Below are positions 17,539 through 27,034 of a stretch of 64,000 nucleotides of DNA, piece after piece. The notes beneath the pieces were generated by a model, which saw nothing but the letters and a program-made list of their open reading frames with translations, ran no database searches and was not told the DNA's origin. A program made the position numbers and the translations under genes. The stretch is from Nocardioides palaemonis (GTDB lineage: Bacteria > Actinomycetota > Actinomycetes > Propionibacteriales > Nocardioidaceae), in the NCBI RefSeq assembly GCF_018275325.1, contig NZ_JAGVQR010000001.1, forward strand, positions 2,108,001 through 2,172,000, given 5' to 3'. The first letter of the stretch is position 1. The number at the start of each line of letters is the position of its first letter.

Positions 17539-18372
17539 TCAGGCGTGGACGGGCTCGAGGAAGCCGGCCGACTCCAGTGCCGTCACGAACTCGTCCCAGC
17601 CGGCCGCGGGGCTTCCGACCACGACGACGTCTGCGGGCTCGGCCTCGGCCGTGTGGCGCCCGCGCAGCACCCCGAAGCGACCACCCGCCTCGCGCAGCAC
17701 CAGCCCGCCCGCGGAGTGGTCCCAGGGCTGCGGTCCCGCCTCGACGTAGCCGTCGGCGGCCCCCTCGGCGACGTGGCACAGGTCCAGCGCGCACGATCCC
17801 ATCCGGCGGATGTCGCGCACCTCCGGGAGCAGCGCGGCGAGGCACGCCGCCTGGTGCTCACGCACCTCGCGCTGGTAGCCGAACCCGGTGAGCACGAGCC
17901 GCTCGGCGAGCGGCGGGACGGGTCGCACCGCGAGCGGGACGCCGTCGCGGGTGCTGCCCGCGCCGGCCGCGGCCGCGTAGGTGAGCCCGGTCCAGATGGC
18001 GACCACGGCGCCGGCGACGACGTCGCCGTCGACCTCGACCGCCACGGAGACGGCACAGTCGGCGAGGCCGTAGAGGTAGTTCACGGTCCCGTCGATCGGG
18101 TCCACGATCCACCGCACGCCGCTCGTGCCCGGCCGGTCGTCGCCCTCCTCGCCGAGGACGGCGTCGTCGGGCCGGTGCTCGGCGATCCGGCGCCGCAGCA
18201 GGTCCTCGACGGCTCGGTCCGCCTCGGTCACCACGTCCACCGCGCTGGTCTTGGTGTCGGCGACCTCGATGCCGCCGCGCCGCATGTCGCGGGCCAGGCC
18301 GGCTCCCTCCCGCGCGAGCGCGACGGCCAGGTCGCGGAGCGCGGCCGGATCCGGACGCTCGGCTGCCGTCAC
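17539..18372 (-). CDS. suhB: Inositol-1-monophosphatase family protein
   Basis: 277 residues. Metal-binding motifs are intact: 'VLGEEGDD' (Glu), '[15 protein letters not shown]' (about 89-103) and '[17 protein letters not shown]' (about 215-231). It dephosphorylates myo-inositol phosphate, or related sugar phosphates, with Mg2+. In actinobacteria this feeds inositol lipids and mycothiol. The GTG start overlaps the ferrochelatase stop (GTGA), so it is translationally coupled to hemH. From memory the neighbourhood with DUF4193 is conserved. Confidence 0.93.
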   Translation of the reverse strand: MTAAERPDPAALRDLAVALAREGAGLARDMRRGGIEVADTKTSAVDVVTEADRAVEDLLRRRIAEHRPDDAVLGEEGDDRPGTSGVRWIVDPIDGTVNYLYGLADCAVSVAVEVDGDVVAGAVVAIWTGLTYAAAAGAGSTRDGVPLAVRPVPPLAERLVLTGFGYQREVREHQAACLAALLPEVRDIRRMGSCALDLCHVAEGAADGYVEAGPQPWDHSAGGLVLREAGGRFGVLRGRHTAEAEPADVVVVGSPAAGWDEFVTALESAGFLEPVHA

Positions 18373-19481
18373 GAGTCGGCCCCGCAGAGCGCGGGGCGCT
18401 CGCCGCGGGCGTTGGGGCAGCACCCGACGCCGCAGACGTCCGGGCCCGCGGGCATCGACCCGACGGCCGGGCGCTCGGGGGATCCGCCCCGCTCGGCGGC
18501 GGCGCGCTCCAGCACCAGGTCGCGGACCATCGCGACGAACCGGGGGTCGGTGCCGGCGGTCGCGGCGCGGGCGGCGCGGATGCCGAGGCGCTCGGCGGTC
18601 GCCATCGCCTCGGTGTCGAGGTCGTAGATGACCTCCATGTGGTCGGACACGAAGCCGATCGGGGCGAGGACGACGTCGCTCACCCCGTCGGTGGCCAGCT
18701 CCTCGAGGTGGTCGTTGACGTCGGGCTCGAGCCACGGCGTGGACGGCGCGCCCGAGCGCGAGCAGTAGACCAGGTCGTGGCGGTGCGCACGCCCCGTCGC
18801 CTCGCGCACCCGCCGGGCGATCTCGTCGGCCACGCTGCGGTGCTGCCGGACGTACGCGCCGCGCGGCTGCCCCGCCGGGTCGAGCGAGCCGCTGGTCTCC
18901 CCCATCGCCGTCGGGACCGAGTGGGTCACGAACACGAGCCGGGCCGTGTCCCCGTTGTCGGGCAGCTCCGAGAGCGCGGCCAGCACGGCATCGACGGCGG
19001 GCTCCACGAAGCCGGGGTGGTTGTAGTACTGCCGCAGCTTGTCCAGCCGCGGGGCGCCCGGCACCTGCTGCACCGCGTCGTAGAGGTTCTCCCGGTACTG
19101 CCGGCACGACGACCACGACGAGTACGCCGACGTGGCGAAGACCGCGGCGCGCTGGACGCCGTCCGCCGTCATCTGCGCGAGCGTGTCGGCGAGGTACGGG
19201 TCCCAGTTGCGGTTGCCGAAGTAGACCGGCAGGGCGATCCCCTGCTCGGCGAAGTCCTTCTCCAGCGCCGCGATCAGGGCGCGGTTCTGGTCGTTGATCG
19301 GGGACTTGCCGCCGAAGAGGAAGTAGTGCTCCCCCACCTGCTCGAGCCGCTCGCGCGGGATGCCGCGGCCGCGGGTCACGTTCTCGAGGAACGGGACCAC
19401 GTCCTCGGGCTTCTCGGGGCCTCCGAACGAGAGGACGAGGAGGGCGTCGTAGGGCTGCACGTCGGGACCCGCGGAAGTCAT
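18369..19481 (-). CDS. hemH: Ferrochelatase with [2Fe-2S] cysteines (coproporphyrin type)
   Basis: 370 residues. It inserts ferrous iron into coproporphyrin III in the actinobacterial heme route. 'THSVP' (His187) and '[13 protein letters not shown]' (Glu283) are the catalytic residues. Cys126 in 'SSCRQYREN' and a C-terminal '[20 protein letters not shown]' (Cys350, 354, 355, 366) supply ligands for the [2Fe-2S] cluster known from actinobacterial enzymes. The ATG is apparently leaderless (TATCCT six bases before). It is first in an operon with suhB. Confidence 0.95.
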   Translation of the reverse strand: MTSAGPDVQPYDALLVLSFGGPEKPEDVVPFLENVTRGRGIPRERLEQVGEHYFLFGGKSPINDQNRALIAALEKDFAEQGIALPVYFGNRNWDPYLADTLAQMTADGVQRAAVFATSAYSSWSSCRQYRENLYDAVQQVPGAPRLDKLRQYYNHPGFVEPAVDAVLAALSELPDNGDTARLVFVTHSVPTAMGETSGSLDPAGQPRGAYVRQHRSVADEIARRVREATGRAHRHDLVYCSRSGAPSTPWLEPDVNDHLEELATDGVSDVVLAPIGFVSDHMEVIYDLDTEAMATAERLGIRAARAATAGTDPRFVAMVRDLVLERAAAERGGSPERPAVGSMPAGPDVCGVGCCPNARGERPALCGADS

Positions 19482-19487
19482 GTCGAC

Positions 19488-19493
19488 AGGATA
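19488..19493 (-). promoter_or_regulatory. Leaderless -10 box of hemH (TATCCT)
   Basis: The box ends six bases before the hemH ATG and faces away from the divergent oxidase promoter. Confidence 0.55.
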
Positions 19494-19562
19494 GAGAGCG
19501 CCCCGATGCGCTCCGCGGGCACTCCTGGTCCGGACCGCCCGCCCATCGACGCGCAGATGGCC

Positions 19563-19568
19563 TACCGT
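19563..19568 (+). promoter_or_regulatory. Leaderless -10 box (TACCGT)
   Basis: The box ends six bases before the ATG of the sugar-lactone oxidase gene. Confidence 0.55.
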
Positions 19569-19574
19569 GCGGCC

Positions 19575-20897
19575 ATGACGACGCCCTTCGACGGCACCCG
19601 CTGGCGCAACTGGTCCGGCCTCGAGGAGGCCGTCCCCCAGCACGTCGAGACACCGGCCGACACCGCCGCGGTCGTCGACGCGGTACGCCGGGCGCGCCGC
19701 GACGGCACGACCGTCAAGATGACCGGCACCGGGCACAGCTTCACCGCGATCGCCGCGCCCGAGCACACGCTGCTCACCCCGGACGCGATGGCGGGGATCC
19801 TCGCCGTCGACCGCGAGGCGATGACCGTGACCGCCCGTGCCGGGACCCGTCTCGCGGACCTCAACCTCGCCCTCGAGCGGCTCGGGCTGTCGCTGCACAA
19901 CATGGGCGACATCGCCGAGCAGACGCTGGCGGGCGCCACCTCCACCGGAACCCACGGCACCGGCGGCGTCGCGGCCGGCCTGGCCGCCCAGCTCGCCGCC
20001 CTCGAGCTCGTCGACGGGACCGGTGAGGTCGTGCGCGCCTCGGCGGGGGAGAACCCCGACGTCCTCGAGGTCGCGCGCGTCGGCCTCGGCGCGCTCGGCG
20101 TGCTGACCAGCCTGACCTTCCGCGTGGAGCCGCTCTTCGTGATCGAGGCGCACGAGCAGCCGATGCGCTGGGACGAGGCGCTGGCGTCCTACGACGACCT
20201 CGTCGCCGACGCCCACCACGTCGACATGTACTGGTTCCCCCACACCGACGCGATGATGGTCAAGCAGAACCACCGCACCGACCTCGAGCCGGGCGAGCAG
20301 GAACCGCCGTCGCGTCTCGCGGCGTGGCGCGAGGACGAGCTGGTCTCCAACACCCTCTTCGGGGTGCTGTGCCGCGTCGGGTCGCGCGCCCCAGCACTGA
20401 TCCCCCGGATCAACCGGGTCGCCGGCCACGCCCTCTCCGAGCGGCGCTACACCGACCTGGCGCACCGCGTCTTCGTCAGCCCGCGGCGGGTGCGCTTCCG
20501 CGAGATGGAGTACGCGGTCCCGCGCGAGGTCGGCCTCGACGTGCTGCGCGAGTGCCGCCGGGTCATCGACGCGAGCGACTGGCGGATCGCGTTCCCGGTC
20601 GAGGTCCGGACCGCGCCGGCCGACGACATCGCGCTGTCGACCTCGCACGGCCGCGACAGCTTCTACCTCGCCTTCCACGTCCCGATGGACACCGACCATC
20701 GGCCGTACTTCGACGGCCTCGAGCCGGTGCTCCGCGAGGCGGGCGGGCGACCGCACTGGGGCAAGGTCCACACCCGCACGGCGGCCGACCTGGCTCCAGC
20801 GTACGACCGGTTCGACGACTTCCTCGCGATGCGCGAGCGGCTCGACCCGGACCGGGTCTTCGCCAACGCCTACCTCCGGCGGGTCCTCGGGGACTGA
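19575..20897 (+). CDS. D-arabinono-1,4-lactone oxidase family FAD oxidoreductase
   Basis: 440 residues. The N-terminal FAD_binding_4 domain has '[14 protein letters not shown]' (His54, the family's flavin-linking position) and '[15 protein letters not shown]'. The C-terminal ALO domain ends '[20 protein letters not shown]', a hallmark of aldonolactone and alditol oxidases. It oxidises a sugar lactone or polyol with oxygen or another acceptor; the exact substrate is unknown. It is full length and divergent from hemH, with its own apparent leaderless start. Confidence 0.9.
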   Translation: MTTPFDGTRWRNWSGLEEAVPQHVETPADTAAVVDAVRRARRDGTTVKMTGTGHSFTAIAAPEHTLLTPDAMAGILAVDREAMTVTARAGTRLADLNLALERLGLSLHNMGDIAEQTLAGATSTGTHGTGGVAAGLAAQLAALELVDGTGEVVRASAGENPDVLEVARVGLGALGVLTSLTFRVEPLFVIEAHEQPMRWDEALASYDDLVADAHHVDMYWFPHTDAMMVKQNHRTDLEPGEQEPPSRLAAWREDELVSNTLFGVLCRVGSRAPALIPRINRVAGHALSERRYTDLAHRVFVSPRRVRFREMEYAVPREVGLDVLRECRRVIDASDWRIAFPVEVRTAPADDIALSTSHGRDSFYLAFHVPMDTDHRPYFDGLEPVLREAGGRPHWGKVHTRTAADLAPAYDRFDDFLAMRERLDPDRVFANAYLRRVLGD

Positions 20898-20925
20898 CCG
20901 GGGACGAGCCGGCGTCGGACCGGCG

Positions 20926-21561
20926 TCAGACGTTGGCGGGCCCGCGCGGCATCGGGGCCTGCCAGCCGCGCACGAGCGCGAGCAGTCGCCAGCCCAGGCA
21001 GGTACCGAAGCCCGCCGCGGCGACCACGAGCAACGAGACGTCGGCCCGGTCGAGGACCACGGCGACGGCGGCCCCGGCCAGCGCCGGGGTGGCGTAGAGC
21101 GCGCCCTCGAAGATCACCGGCACCCGGCCGGCGAGGACGTCGCGGAGCACGCCGCCACCGATGCCGGTGACCATGCCGAGCAGCGCCGCGGGCAGCGGCC
21201 CGAGGCCGTAGTCGACGGCCTTGAGGGCGCCGGTCACGCAGAACAGCGCCAGCCCGAAGGCGTCGAAGAGGGTGACCACCCGCTCGAGGCGGCCCACGGT
21301 CGGGTGGAAGACGAAGGTGACGACGCCGGCGGCGACCGGGACGAGCAGGTAGCGCCAGTCCGCGAGCGCGGCCGGCGGGGTGGCTCCGATGAGGACGTCG
21401 CGGATGAATCCGCCGCCCAGCCCGGTGACGCCGGCGAGGACGGTCGCGGCGAAGAGGTCGAGGTGCTTGCGGACCGCGACCAGGGCGCCCGTCACCGCGA
21501 ACACGAAGATGCCGAGCAGGTCGAGCACGACCAGCGTCACGGCGAGCTCGGGAGAGGGCAC
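20926..21561 (-). CDS. TRIC-type cation channel family protein
   Basis: 211 residues with seven membrane segments arranged as two repeats. Each repeat carries the signature '[14 protein letters not shown]' (first) and '[14 protein letters not shown]' (second). This is the YadS/UPF0126 family, bacterial relatives of TRIC trimeric cation channels. It lies in the inner membrane. The GTG is chosen for a TAGCCT box eight bases upstream and because the protein starts directly at helix 1. It is convergent with the oxidase gene. Confidence 0.9.
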   Translation of the reverse strand: MPSPELAVTLVVLDLLGIFVFAVTGALVAVRKHLDLFAATVLAGVTGLGGGFIRDVLIGATPPAALADWRYLLVPVAAGVVTFVFHPTVGRLERVVTLFDAFGLALFCVTGALKAVDYGLGPLPAALLGMVTGIGGGVLRDVLAGRVPVIFEGALYATPALAGAAVAVVLDRADVSLLVVAAAGFGTCLGWRLLALVRGWQAPMPRGPANV

Positions 21562-21569
21562 GGACGCAC

Positions 21570-21575
21570 AGGCTA
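21570..21575 (-). promoter_or_regulatory. Leaderless -10 box (TAGCCT)
   Basis: The box ends eight bases before the GTG of the TRIC family gene. Confidence 0.5.
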
Positions 21576-21723
21576 GTCGCACACCCGCGGCAGGCGCGCC
21601 GCAGGCGTAGCGCCGCCGGGGCGCGGCGCTGGCGTAGGCTCGCCGGAACGGATGCCGCGCACCACGACGGACCCATCCGCGACCCGCCCAGACCACCCGA
21701 TCGCAGTCAGGAGCCCGCCGGCC

Positions 21724-22692
21724 ATGGCACAGCTGACGTTCCGCGGACGCAGCGGTGACGGCAAGCGCCTGCTGCTGGTGGACGACGAGGGTCGCGAGCA
21801 CTCCGTGGTGATCGACGCACGGCTCCGCCGCGCCCTCACGGGCGTGCCCGACAGCACCGGCCAGTTGGAGATCCCGATGGAATCAAGCCTCCGTCCCCGC
21901 GACATCCAGACGCGCATCCGCGCGGGTGAGACTCCGGAGTCGGTCGCCCACGCCGCCGGTACGTCGGTCGAGAAGATCATGCCGTTCGCGGCACCCGTGC
22001 TGGCCGAGCGAGCCCACGTCGCCGACCGCGCTCAGCTCGCCTCGGTGCGGCGCCGCTCGCCCGAGTCGGGTGCCCGCACCCTCGGCGAGGCCGTGAGCGC
22101 CCACCTGCGCACCCACAACGTCGACCCGAGCACGGTGGAGTGGGACGCCTGGCGCCGCGAGGACGGTCGCTGGACCCTCACCGGGCTCTACGACGTCGCC
22201 GGCCGCGCCGGCATCGCGACCTTCTCCCACGACCCGCGCGGCAACTTCGTCACGGTCGACGACGACGACGCCCGCTGGCTGGTCGGCGACGCGGCACCCG
22301 CCGCCGCGACCCCTGCGTCCGACGACCTCGCCGCCGCGCGCCAGCGCCGGCTCAGCGCGGTGGGCGACGAGGACCTCCCGCTCGGCGACGACGCCCTCGA
22401 GATGGTCTCCGGCGAGCAGCCATCGGCCACCGCGGAGGACGACACCGACGACGCCCCCACGGCTGAGCTGGCCGCGCTCGGCACCGAGCAGCCCGTCGAG
22501 GCCTACCTCGAGGGCACCGACGACGTCGCCCGCGCCGGGTCGTCCGAGCCGGCCGGCACCGACGACGCCCCCGACGAGCAGCCGGCCGCGCCGGCCGCCT
22601 CCGAGCCGCGCAGCAAGCCCGCGCGCAAGCGGGGCCGTGCCTCCGTCCCGAGCTGGGACGAGATCATGTTCGGCGGCGGCAAGAACGACTGA
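21724..22692 (+). CDS. sepH: Septation protein SepH (DUF3071)
   Basis: 322 residues. The N-terminal DUF3071/HTH-like domain (about 1-170) includes 'SLRPRDIQTRIRAGETPESV' and 'VEWDAWRREDGRWTLTGLY'. A long acidic Ala/Asp/Pro linker leads to the conserved tail 'RASVPSWDEIMFGGGKND'. SepH binds FtsZ and stimulates filament assembly in actinobacterial cell division. The ATG at 21724 follows AGGAG; an earlier in-frame ATG (21652) lacks one. A TAGGCT at 21635-21640 could drive a leadered transcript. The MOSC gene follows after two bases. Confidence 0.92.
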   Translation: MAQLTFRGRSGDGKRLLLVDDEGREHSVVIDARLRRALTGVPDSTGQLEIPMESSLRPRDIQTRIRAGETPESVAHAAGTSVEKIMPFAAPVLAERAHVADRAQLASVRRRSPESGARTLGEAVSAHLRTHNVDPSTVEWDAWRREDGRWTLTGLYDVAGRAGIATFSHDPRGNFVTVDDDDARWLVGDAAPAAATPASDDLAAARQRRLSAVGDEDLPLGDDALEMVSGEQPSATAEDDTDDAPTAELAALGTEQPVEAYLEGTDDVARAGSSEPAGTDDAPDEQPAAPAASEPRSKPARKRGRASVPSWDEIMFGGGKND

Positions 22693-22694
22693 CG

Positions 22695-23528
22695 GTGCGC
22701 CTGACCCACATCGGCGTCCACCCGCTCAAGTCCGGCGCCGCCCGCTCCGTCACGTCCGCCTCCGTGCTGCCGCGTGGCCTGCGCGACGACCGGTCGTGGA
22801 TGCTCGTCGACGCCGAGGGGCGCCTGGTGTCCGCCCGCGAGTCGCGTGCGCTGCTCACCGTGGTGGCCGACACGTCGACCACCGACCCGACCGTGGCCGC
22901 CGGCCTGCGTCTGCGGGCGCCGGACCTCGACGACCTCGACCTGGCGGTCCCCACGGGCGACACCGTGCCGATCCGGTTGCACTCCCTCGACCTGCACGCG
23001 GTCCCGGTGCCGGAGGCGGACGCCTGGCTGGCGAAGGCGCTCGGTCGCGACGACGTACGCCTGGTGTGGTGCGACGACCCCACGCGGCGTCGGCTCCAGC
23101 CGGGCTTCTCGGTCGAGACCGACCACACCGCGTTCGCCGACTCCTTCCCCGTCACCATCGCCTCGCTCGCCTCGCTGCGCCGGCTCGACGACTGGATCAC
23201 CGAGCAGGCCCTCGAGCGCGGCGAGGAGCCGCCGGAGGCCTTGCCGATGGAGCGCTTCCGCCCCAACCTGGTCGTCGACGGCGACGAGCCGTTCGCCGAG
23301 GACCGCTGGCGATCGGTCACCGTGGGCGCCGTGCGGTTCCGGGTGGCCAAGCCGGTCGGCCGCTGCGTGATGACCACCATCGACCCGGGGACGCTGACCA
23401 CCGGCAAGGAGCCGGTCCGCACCCTCGCGCGTCGCCGGCTCGACGACGGCAAGACGTTGTTCGCGGTGCACCTCGTGCCGGAGACCTCCGGCCGGGTGAG
23501 CGTGGGCGACGAGGTCGTCGCCGACTGA
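22695..23528 (+). CDS. MOSC domain protein (mARC/YcbX-like)
   Basis: 277 residues. An N-terminal beta-barrel domain (MOSC_N: 'GVHPLKSGAARSVTSASVLP', 'GLRDDRSWMLVDAEGRLVSA') precedes a MOSC domain with 'FRPNLVVDGDEPFAEDRW' and 'KPVGRCVMTTIDP', where the Cys could bind molybdenum cofactor. Relatives reduce N-hydroxylated compounds. It starts two bases after sepH and ends directly at the stop of the convergent sulfurtransferase gene. The substrate is unknown. Confidence 0.9.
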   Translation: MRLTHIGVHPLKSGAARSVTSASVLPRGLRDDRSWMLVDAEGRLVSARESRALLTVVADTSTTDPTVAAGLRLRAPDLDDLDLAVPTGDTVPIRLHSLDLHAVPVPEADAWLAKALGRDDVRLVWCDDPTRRRLQPGFSVETDHTAFADSFPVTIASLASLRRLDDWITEQALERGEEPPEALPMERFRPNLVVDGDEPFAEDRWRSVTVGAVRFRVAKPVGRCVMTTIDPGTLTTGKEPVRTLARRRLDDGKTLFAVHLVPETSGRVSVGDEVVAD

Positions 23529-24371
23529 TCAACGCCCGGTCGCGACCGGGCGGGACGGGTCGGTGACCCACCCGCTCCAGCTGCCGGGGTAGAGCGCGGC
23601 GTCGATGCCCGCCGACGCCATCGCGACCAGGTCGTGGGCGGCCGTGACCCCCGACCCGCAGTAGGCCGCGACGGTTCGAGCGGTGTCGGCGCCGACGGCG
23701 GCGTAGACCTCGCGCAGCCGCTCGGGCGCCAGGAACCGGCCCCGCTCGTCGAGGTTGGCCGTGGTCGGCACGTTGACCGCGCCCGGGATGTGCCCGGCGA
23801 CCGGGTCGACCGGCTCGGTCTCCCCCGCGTACCGCTCGACGGCCCGGGCGTCGACGAGGACCTCGACGTCGGTGACGTCGTCGGGGCCGACGACGCGCAT
23901 CTGCTTGGTGGGGCTGACGTGGAAGTCCCCGGGCTCCGGTCGGACGTCCCCCGCCTCGACCGGGTGGCCGTCGGCACGCCAGGCGCTCAGGCCGCCGTCG
24001 AGGACCCGCACGTCGCGGTGACCGTGGTAGCGCAGCAGCCACCAGGCACGGGCCGCGGCGCGACCCTCCCAGTCGTCGTAGACGACCACCGGGCGGTCTC
24101 CGAGCACGCCGACACGGCGCATCGCTGCCTCGAAGGTCCCCTCGTCCGGCAGCGGGTGGCGCCCGCCGTCGCCGGGCGGTGCCGCGAGGTCGGCGTCGAG
24201 GTCGACGTACGCCGCTCCCGGAACGTGGCCGGCCCGGTGCTCGTCCCGGCCGGGTGGCCCGCCCATCCGGTAGCGCACGTCCAGCACGGTGACGTCGCCC
24301 AGCTCGCGGGCGAGGGCGTCCGGCGTGACCAGCGGGCCGCGGTCGGACAGGGCCCGGGGAAAGTCGTCCAT
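23529..24371 (-). CDS. sseA: Sulfurtransferase (two-domain rhodanese)
   Basis: 280 residues, two rhodanese domains. The first is inactive-type ('VVVYDDWEGRAAARAWWLL', no Cys in the loop). The second has 'VAAYCGSGVTAAHDL' with the catalytic Cys in the CGSGVT loop. It transfers sulfane sulfur from thiosulfate or mercaptopyruvate to a nucleophile. The ATG at 24371 is chosen: a TACCGT box lies seven bases before it. It is divergent from thymidine kinase. The symbol is given by resemblance to actinobacterial SseA. Confidence 0.9.
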   Translation of the reverse strand: MDDFPRALSDRGPLVTPDALARELGDVTVLDVRYRMGGPPGRDEHRAGHVPGAAYVDLDADLAAPPGDGGRHPLPDEGTFEAAMRRVGVLGDRPVVVYDDWEGRAAARAWWLLRYHGHRDVRVLDGGLSAWRADGHPVEAGDVRPEPGDFHVSPTKQMRVVGPDDVTDVEVLVDARAVERYAGETEPVDPVAGHIPGAVNVPTTANLDERGRFLAPERLREVYAAVGADTARTVAAYCGSGVTAAHDLVAMASAGIDAALYPGSWSGWVTDPSRPVATGR

Positions 24372-24378
24372 GCCCGGC

Positions 24379-24384
24379 ACGGTA
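24379..24384 (-). promoter_or_regulatory. Leaderless -10 box (TACCGT)
   Basis: The box ends seven bases before the ATG of the sulfurtransferase gene. Confidence 0.5.
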
Positions 24385-24425
24385 GCCGTCGCCCCGGAGG
24401 GTCGCTGTGACAAGATCGCCCGGAC

Positions 24426-25079
24426 ATGGCTGAACTGCACTTCTTCACGGGCACGATGGACTCCGGCAAGTCGACGCTGGCGCTCCAGACCAACCACAAC
24501 CACGCGGCGCGCGGACGGGTCGGGCGGATCTTCACCACCCACGACCGCGCCGGCCAGGCGGTGCTCTCCAGCCGGCTCGGGCTCACCCACGACGCGCTCG
24601 AGGTCGACACCGACTTCGACTTCTGGACCTACGTGGTCGACACCCTCACCCGCGGCGGTCGCATCGACTACCTGATCTGCGACGAGGCCCAGTTCTACTC
24701 CCCCGCCCAGATCGACCAGCTCGCCAAGGTCGTCGACGAGCTGCAGATCGACGTGTTCGCGTTCGGCATCCTCACCGACTTCCGCTCCCAGCTGTTCCCG
24801 GGCAGCGGCCGGCTCGTCGAGCTCGCCGACCGGATGAACGTCCTGCAGGTCGAGGCGCTGTGCTGGTGCGGCAAGCGCGCCACCCACAACGCGCGCACGG
24901 AGGACGGCGTGATGGTCACCGACGGCGAAGTGGTCGTGGTCGGCGACGTCGACCAGGTCGACGAGCCGCCCGCCCACGTCGCGTACGAGGTGCTGTGCCG
25001 CCAGCACCACCGGCGGCGACTCACCGCCGCGCGGGCCAAGGCCGTCAGCCTGGCGCCGGAGCCGCTCCCCTTCGGATGA
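24426..25079 (+). CDS. tdk: Thymidine kinase (type II)
   Basis: 217 residues. The P-loop GTMDSGKST (about 9-17), catalytic base in 'CDEAQFYSP' (Glu87) and lasso region 'GILTDFRSQLFPGSGRLVEL' match the TK1-like family. It salvages thymidine to dTMP. 'CWCGK' and a late 'CRQHH' are the probable zinc-site residues. No ribosome-binding site is obvious, so the start may be leaderless with a weak box (CAAGAT). It is followed by the third palindrome cluster. Confidence 0.93.
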   Translation: MAELHFFTGTMDSGKSTLALQTNHNHAARGRVGRIFTTHDRAGQAVLSSRLGLTHDALEVDTDFDFWTYVVDTLTRGGRIDYLICDEAQFYSPAQIDQLAKVVDELQIDVFAFGILTDFRSQLFPGSGRLVELADRMNVLQVEALCWCGKRATHNARTEDGVMVTDGEVVVVGDVDQVDEPPAHVAYEVLCRQHHRRRLTAARAKAVSLAPEPLPFG

Positions 25080-25091
25080 GCCCTGGGCGGT

Positions 25092-25226
25092 TGAGTCGCC
25101 CAGAGACTCAGCTGCCGTCGATGACGGCTGAGTCTCCTGGAGACTCAGGTGCTGATGTCGGTTGAGTCTCCCAGGGACTCAACATGCCATGGGGGGTGAG
25201 TGGAGGTTGAGTCTCCGGGAGACTCA
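25092..25226. repeat. TGAGTC/GACTCA palindrome cluster 3 (4 copies)
   Basis: Copies are at 25092-25110 (seven-base loop), 25128-25148 (CTGAGTCTCC and complement around one base), 25161-25183 (GTTGAGTC/GACTCAAC) and 25208-25226 (TGAGTCTCC and complement around one base). They fill the gap between the convergent tdk and phosphodiesterase genes. Spacing is about 33-47 bases start to start. Arms, orientation and loop vary, but the TGAGTC/GACTCA core does not. Confidence 0.88.
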
Positions 25227-25264
25227 CTCGTGCAAGGTGGCGCCGGGACCCCGGAAAGCCCGGC

Positions 25265-26419
25265 TCAGCCGAGGAGGATCGGGATGCTCATCTCGGCCGA
25301 GGTGAGCGACCCGTGCAGGCCGACGAGCGTGGTCTCGTAGGCGAAGTCGCGCGACGACACGACGGCCACATCCTCGTGGCAGGCGACCATCACGTCGCCC
25401 AGCCGCGGCAGGACGCCGGGGTGGACGGCGCCGAACCAGCCGCGCGCGACCGCGTCCTCGCGGGCGAGCACCGTGGCCCGTGGTCCGAGCACCTCGCGCC
25501 AGGTCGCGACCACGTCGGCGACCGCGCCGGCGGAGCAGTACACGTGGCGGAAGCGGGCCTCCCCGCCGAGGAGGGCCACGCCGTCGCGCATCCCGTCGAC
25601 CGCGTCGACGTCGACCCGGGCCTGCGTGGGGCTGTCGACCATGCCGTGGTCGGCGACCACGAGCAGCCGGGTCGACGACGGCAGCGCCTCGCGGAGCTGC
25701 TCGGCCTCGGCGTCGACCATCGCCAGCTGTTGGAGCCACTGGGAGGAGGCGACCCCGAACTTGTGCCCGGTCCAGTCGAGGTCGGAGTCGTAGACGTAGG
25801 TCAGCGACGGGGTGTGCGCGGAGGCCGCCACGACCGCCGCGATGCGCTCGCCGACCCGGTCCGCGCCGACGTAGGTCGCGCCGCGCTGCGAGGCGACCGT
25901 GAGCCCGGATCCGTCGAAGTCGCGCTTGTTGACCGACGTGACGTGCACGCCGGCCCGCGCCAGCCGACCGAACGCGGTGGGGTGGGGCTGCCACTCGAGC
26001 GGGTCGACGTGCTTGTCCCAGCCGAGGTGGTTGATGAGCCGGTTCGTGCCCGGGATGCGGGCCGTGTAGCCCACCAGGCCGTGCGCGCCGGGTGGCAGAC
26101 CGGTGCCGAGCGAGGTCAGCGAGGTCGCGGTCGTCGACGGGACCCCGGCCGTCCCGGTCACGCTGCCCTCCACGAGCGAGGCGAGGTAGGGCGCCGCGTG
26201 GGCGTGGCGGGCGAGCAGCTCGGCCCCGAGGCCGTCGACGAGGAAGACGACGTAGGACGGCGCGGACGGCAGCTCGAGGCCCGTCGGGTGGTCGGCCAGC
26301 GGCACCCCCAGCGCGCGCGCGACCGAGGGGACGACGTCGGCGAGCGAGCGGTCGCCGTACGCGGGCTCGGTCAGACCGGCCCCCTGCGACGCGGAGGGCA
26401 CCGGGGGCACCGAGGTCAC
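25265..26419 (-). CDS. Alkaline phosphatase superfamily phosphodiesterase
   Basis: 384 residues. 'YVVFLVDGLGAELLARHA' carries the first metal Asp. 'GVPSTTATSLTSLGTGLPPG' has the catalytic Thr region. 'YDSDLDWTGHKFG' and 'LLVVADHGMVDSPT' give the remaining metal ligands. This is the type I phosphodiesterase/nucleotide pyrophosphatase fold. No signal peptide is seen, so it is probably cytoplasmic. The start is GTG, eight bases after the DUF5998 stop, suggesting an operon. The substrate is unknown. Confidence 0.9.
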   Translation of the reverse strand: MTSVPPVPSASQGAGLTEPAYGDRSLADVVPSVARALGVPLADHPTGLELPSAPSYVVFLVDGLGAELLARHAHAAPYLASLVEGSVTGTAGVPSTTATSLTSLGTGLPPGAHGLVGYTARIPGTNRLINHLGWDKHVDPLEWQPHPTAFGRLARAGVHVTSVNKRDFDGSGLTVASQRGATYVGADRVGERIAAVVAASAHTPSLTYVYDSDLDWTGHKFGVASSQWLQQLAMVDAEAEQLREALPSSTRLLVVADHGMVDSPTQARVDVDAVDGMRDGVALLGGEARFRHVYCSAGAVADVVATWREVLGPRATVLAREDAVARGWFGAVHPGVLPRLGDVMVACHEDVAVVSSRDFAYETTLVGLHGSLTSAEMSIPILLG

Positions 26420-26426
26420 CGGGCGG

Positions 26427-27008
26427 TCATCCGCGGGTGCTCGCCGACAGGGCGTCGGCGAAGGCCAGCAGCCCGCCCACCGCGTCGGCGCCCTCGGCCG
26501 CGGCGGAGACGCGCAGCGTGTAGTCGTCGCCGGCCAGCGTGCCGGTGTAGCCGTGGTCGGCGTCGCAGGAAGGGTCGGAGCAGCCGGCCGGCTCCAGGTC
26601 GAGGCGTCCGACGCCGCCCCAGCCGATGGTGAGCACCGCCTCGGCGGGCGGCGCGACGCCGGCGGTCGGGTTCGCGACCATCCGCGTGACGACGACCGTG
26701 CGGATCGAGGCCAGGGTCACCGCCTCCGTCGTGGTGGACGTGTACGGCTCGGGCAGCAGGTCGTCCCCGGGGTGCTCGTCGGTGTGGGCGATGACCAGTC
26801 GGGTCGGCGTCAGCAGCAGGGCGGTGAGGTGCCGGCGCACCTCCTCGTGGTCGAAGGTCGTCTCGTGGTGGACGAAGTAGGAGACGACGTCCTCGCCCCC
26901 GGCGGCCGAGAACACGCCGTCGGCGACGACCTCCGGGTAGTAGCCGGTGCGGTGGATCGCCTGGCGGAGCTCGTCGGAGACGTCCGCGACGCGGGTGGAG
27001 CGGGGCAT
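26427..27008 (-). CDS. DUF5998 family protein
   Basis: A 193-residue soluble protein: 'LRQAIHRTGYYPEVVADGVF', 'YFVHHETTFDHEEVRRHL', 'RLVIAHTDEHPGDD', 'CSDPSCDADHGYTGTLAGDD'. It matches actinobacterial DUF5998, of unknown function. The Cys-rich 'GCSDPSCDADHG' may be a metal site. It is probably co-transcribed with the phosphodiesterase gene. Upstream a short CCCCGG/CCGGGG stem (27029-27044) overlaps the end of the neighbouring gene. Confidence 0.85.
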   Translation of the reverse strand: MPRSTRVADVSDELRQAIHRTGYYPEVVADGVFSAAGGEDVVSYFVHHETTFDHEEVRRHLTALLLTPTRLVIAHTDEHPGDDLLPEPYTSTTTEAVTLASIRTVVVTRMVANPTAGVAPPAEAVLTIGWGGVGRLDLEPAGCSDPSCDADHGYTGTLAGDDYTLRVSAAAEGADAVGGLLAFADALSASTRG

Positions 27009-27034
27009 GGATGAAGTCTGTCACGCAACCCCGG

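Noticed and set aside
17384..17540. Possible small gene starting MNRFRGEPVRDV between DUF4193 and suhB
   Set aside because: It runs through the suhB terminator and continues antisense into suhB as low-complexity sequence; no promoter or ribosome-binding site supports it.
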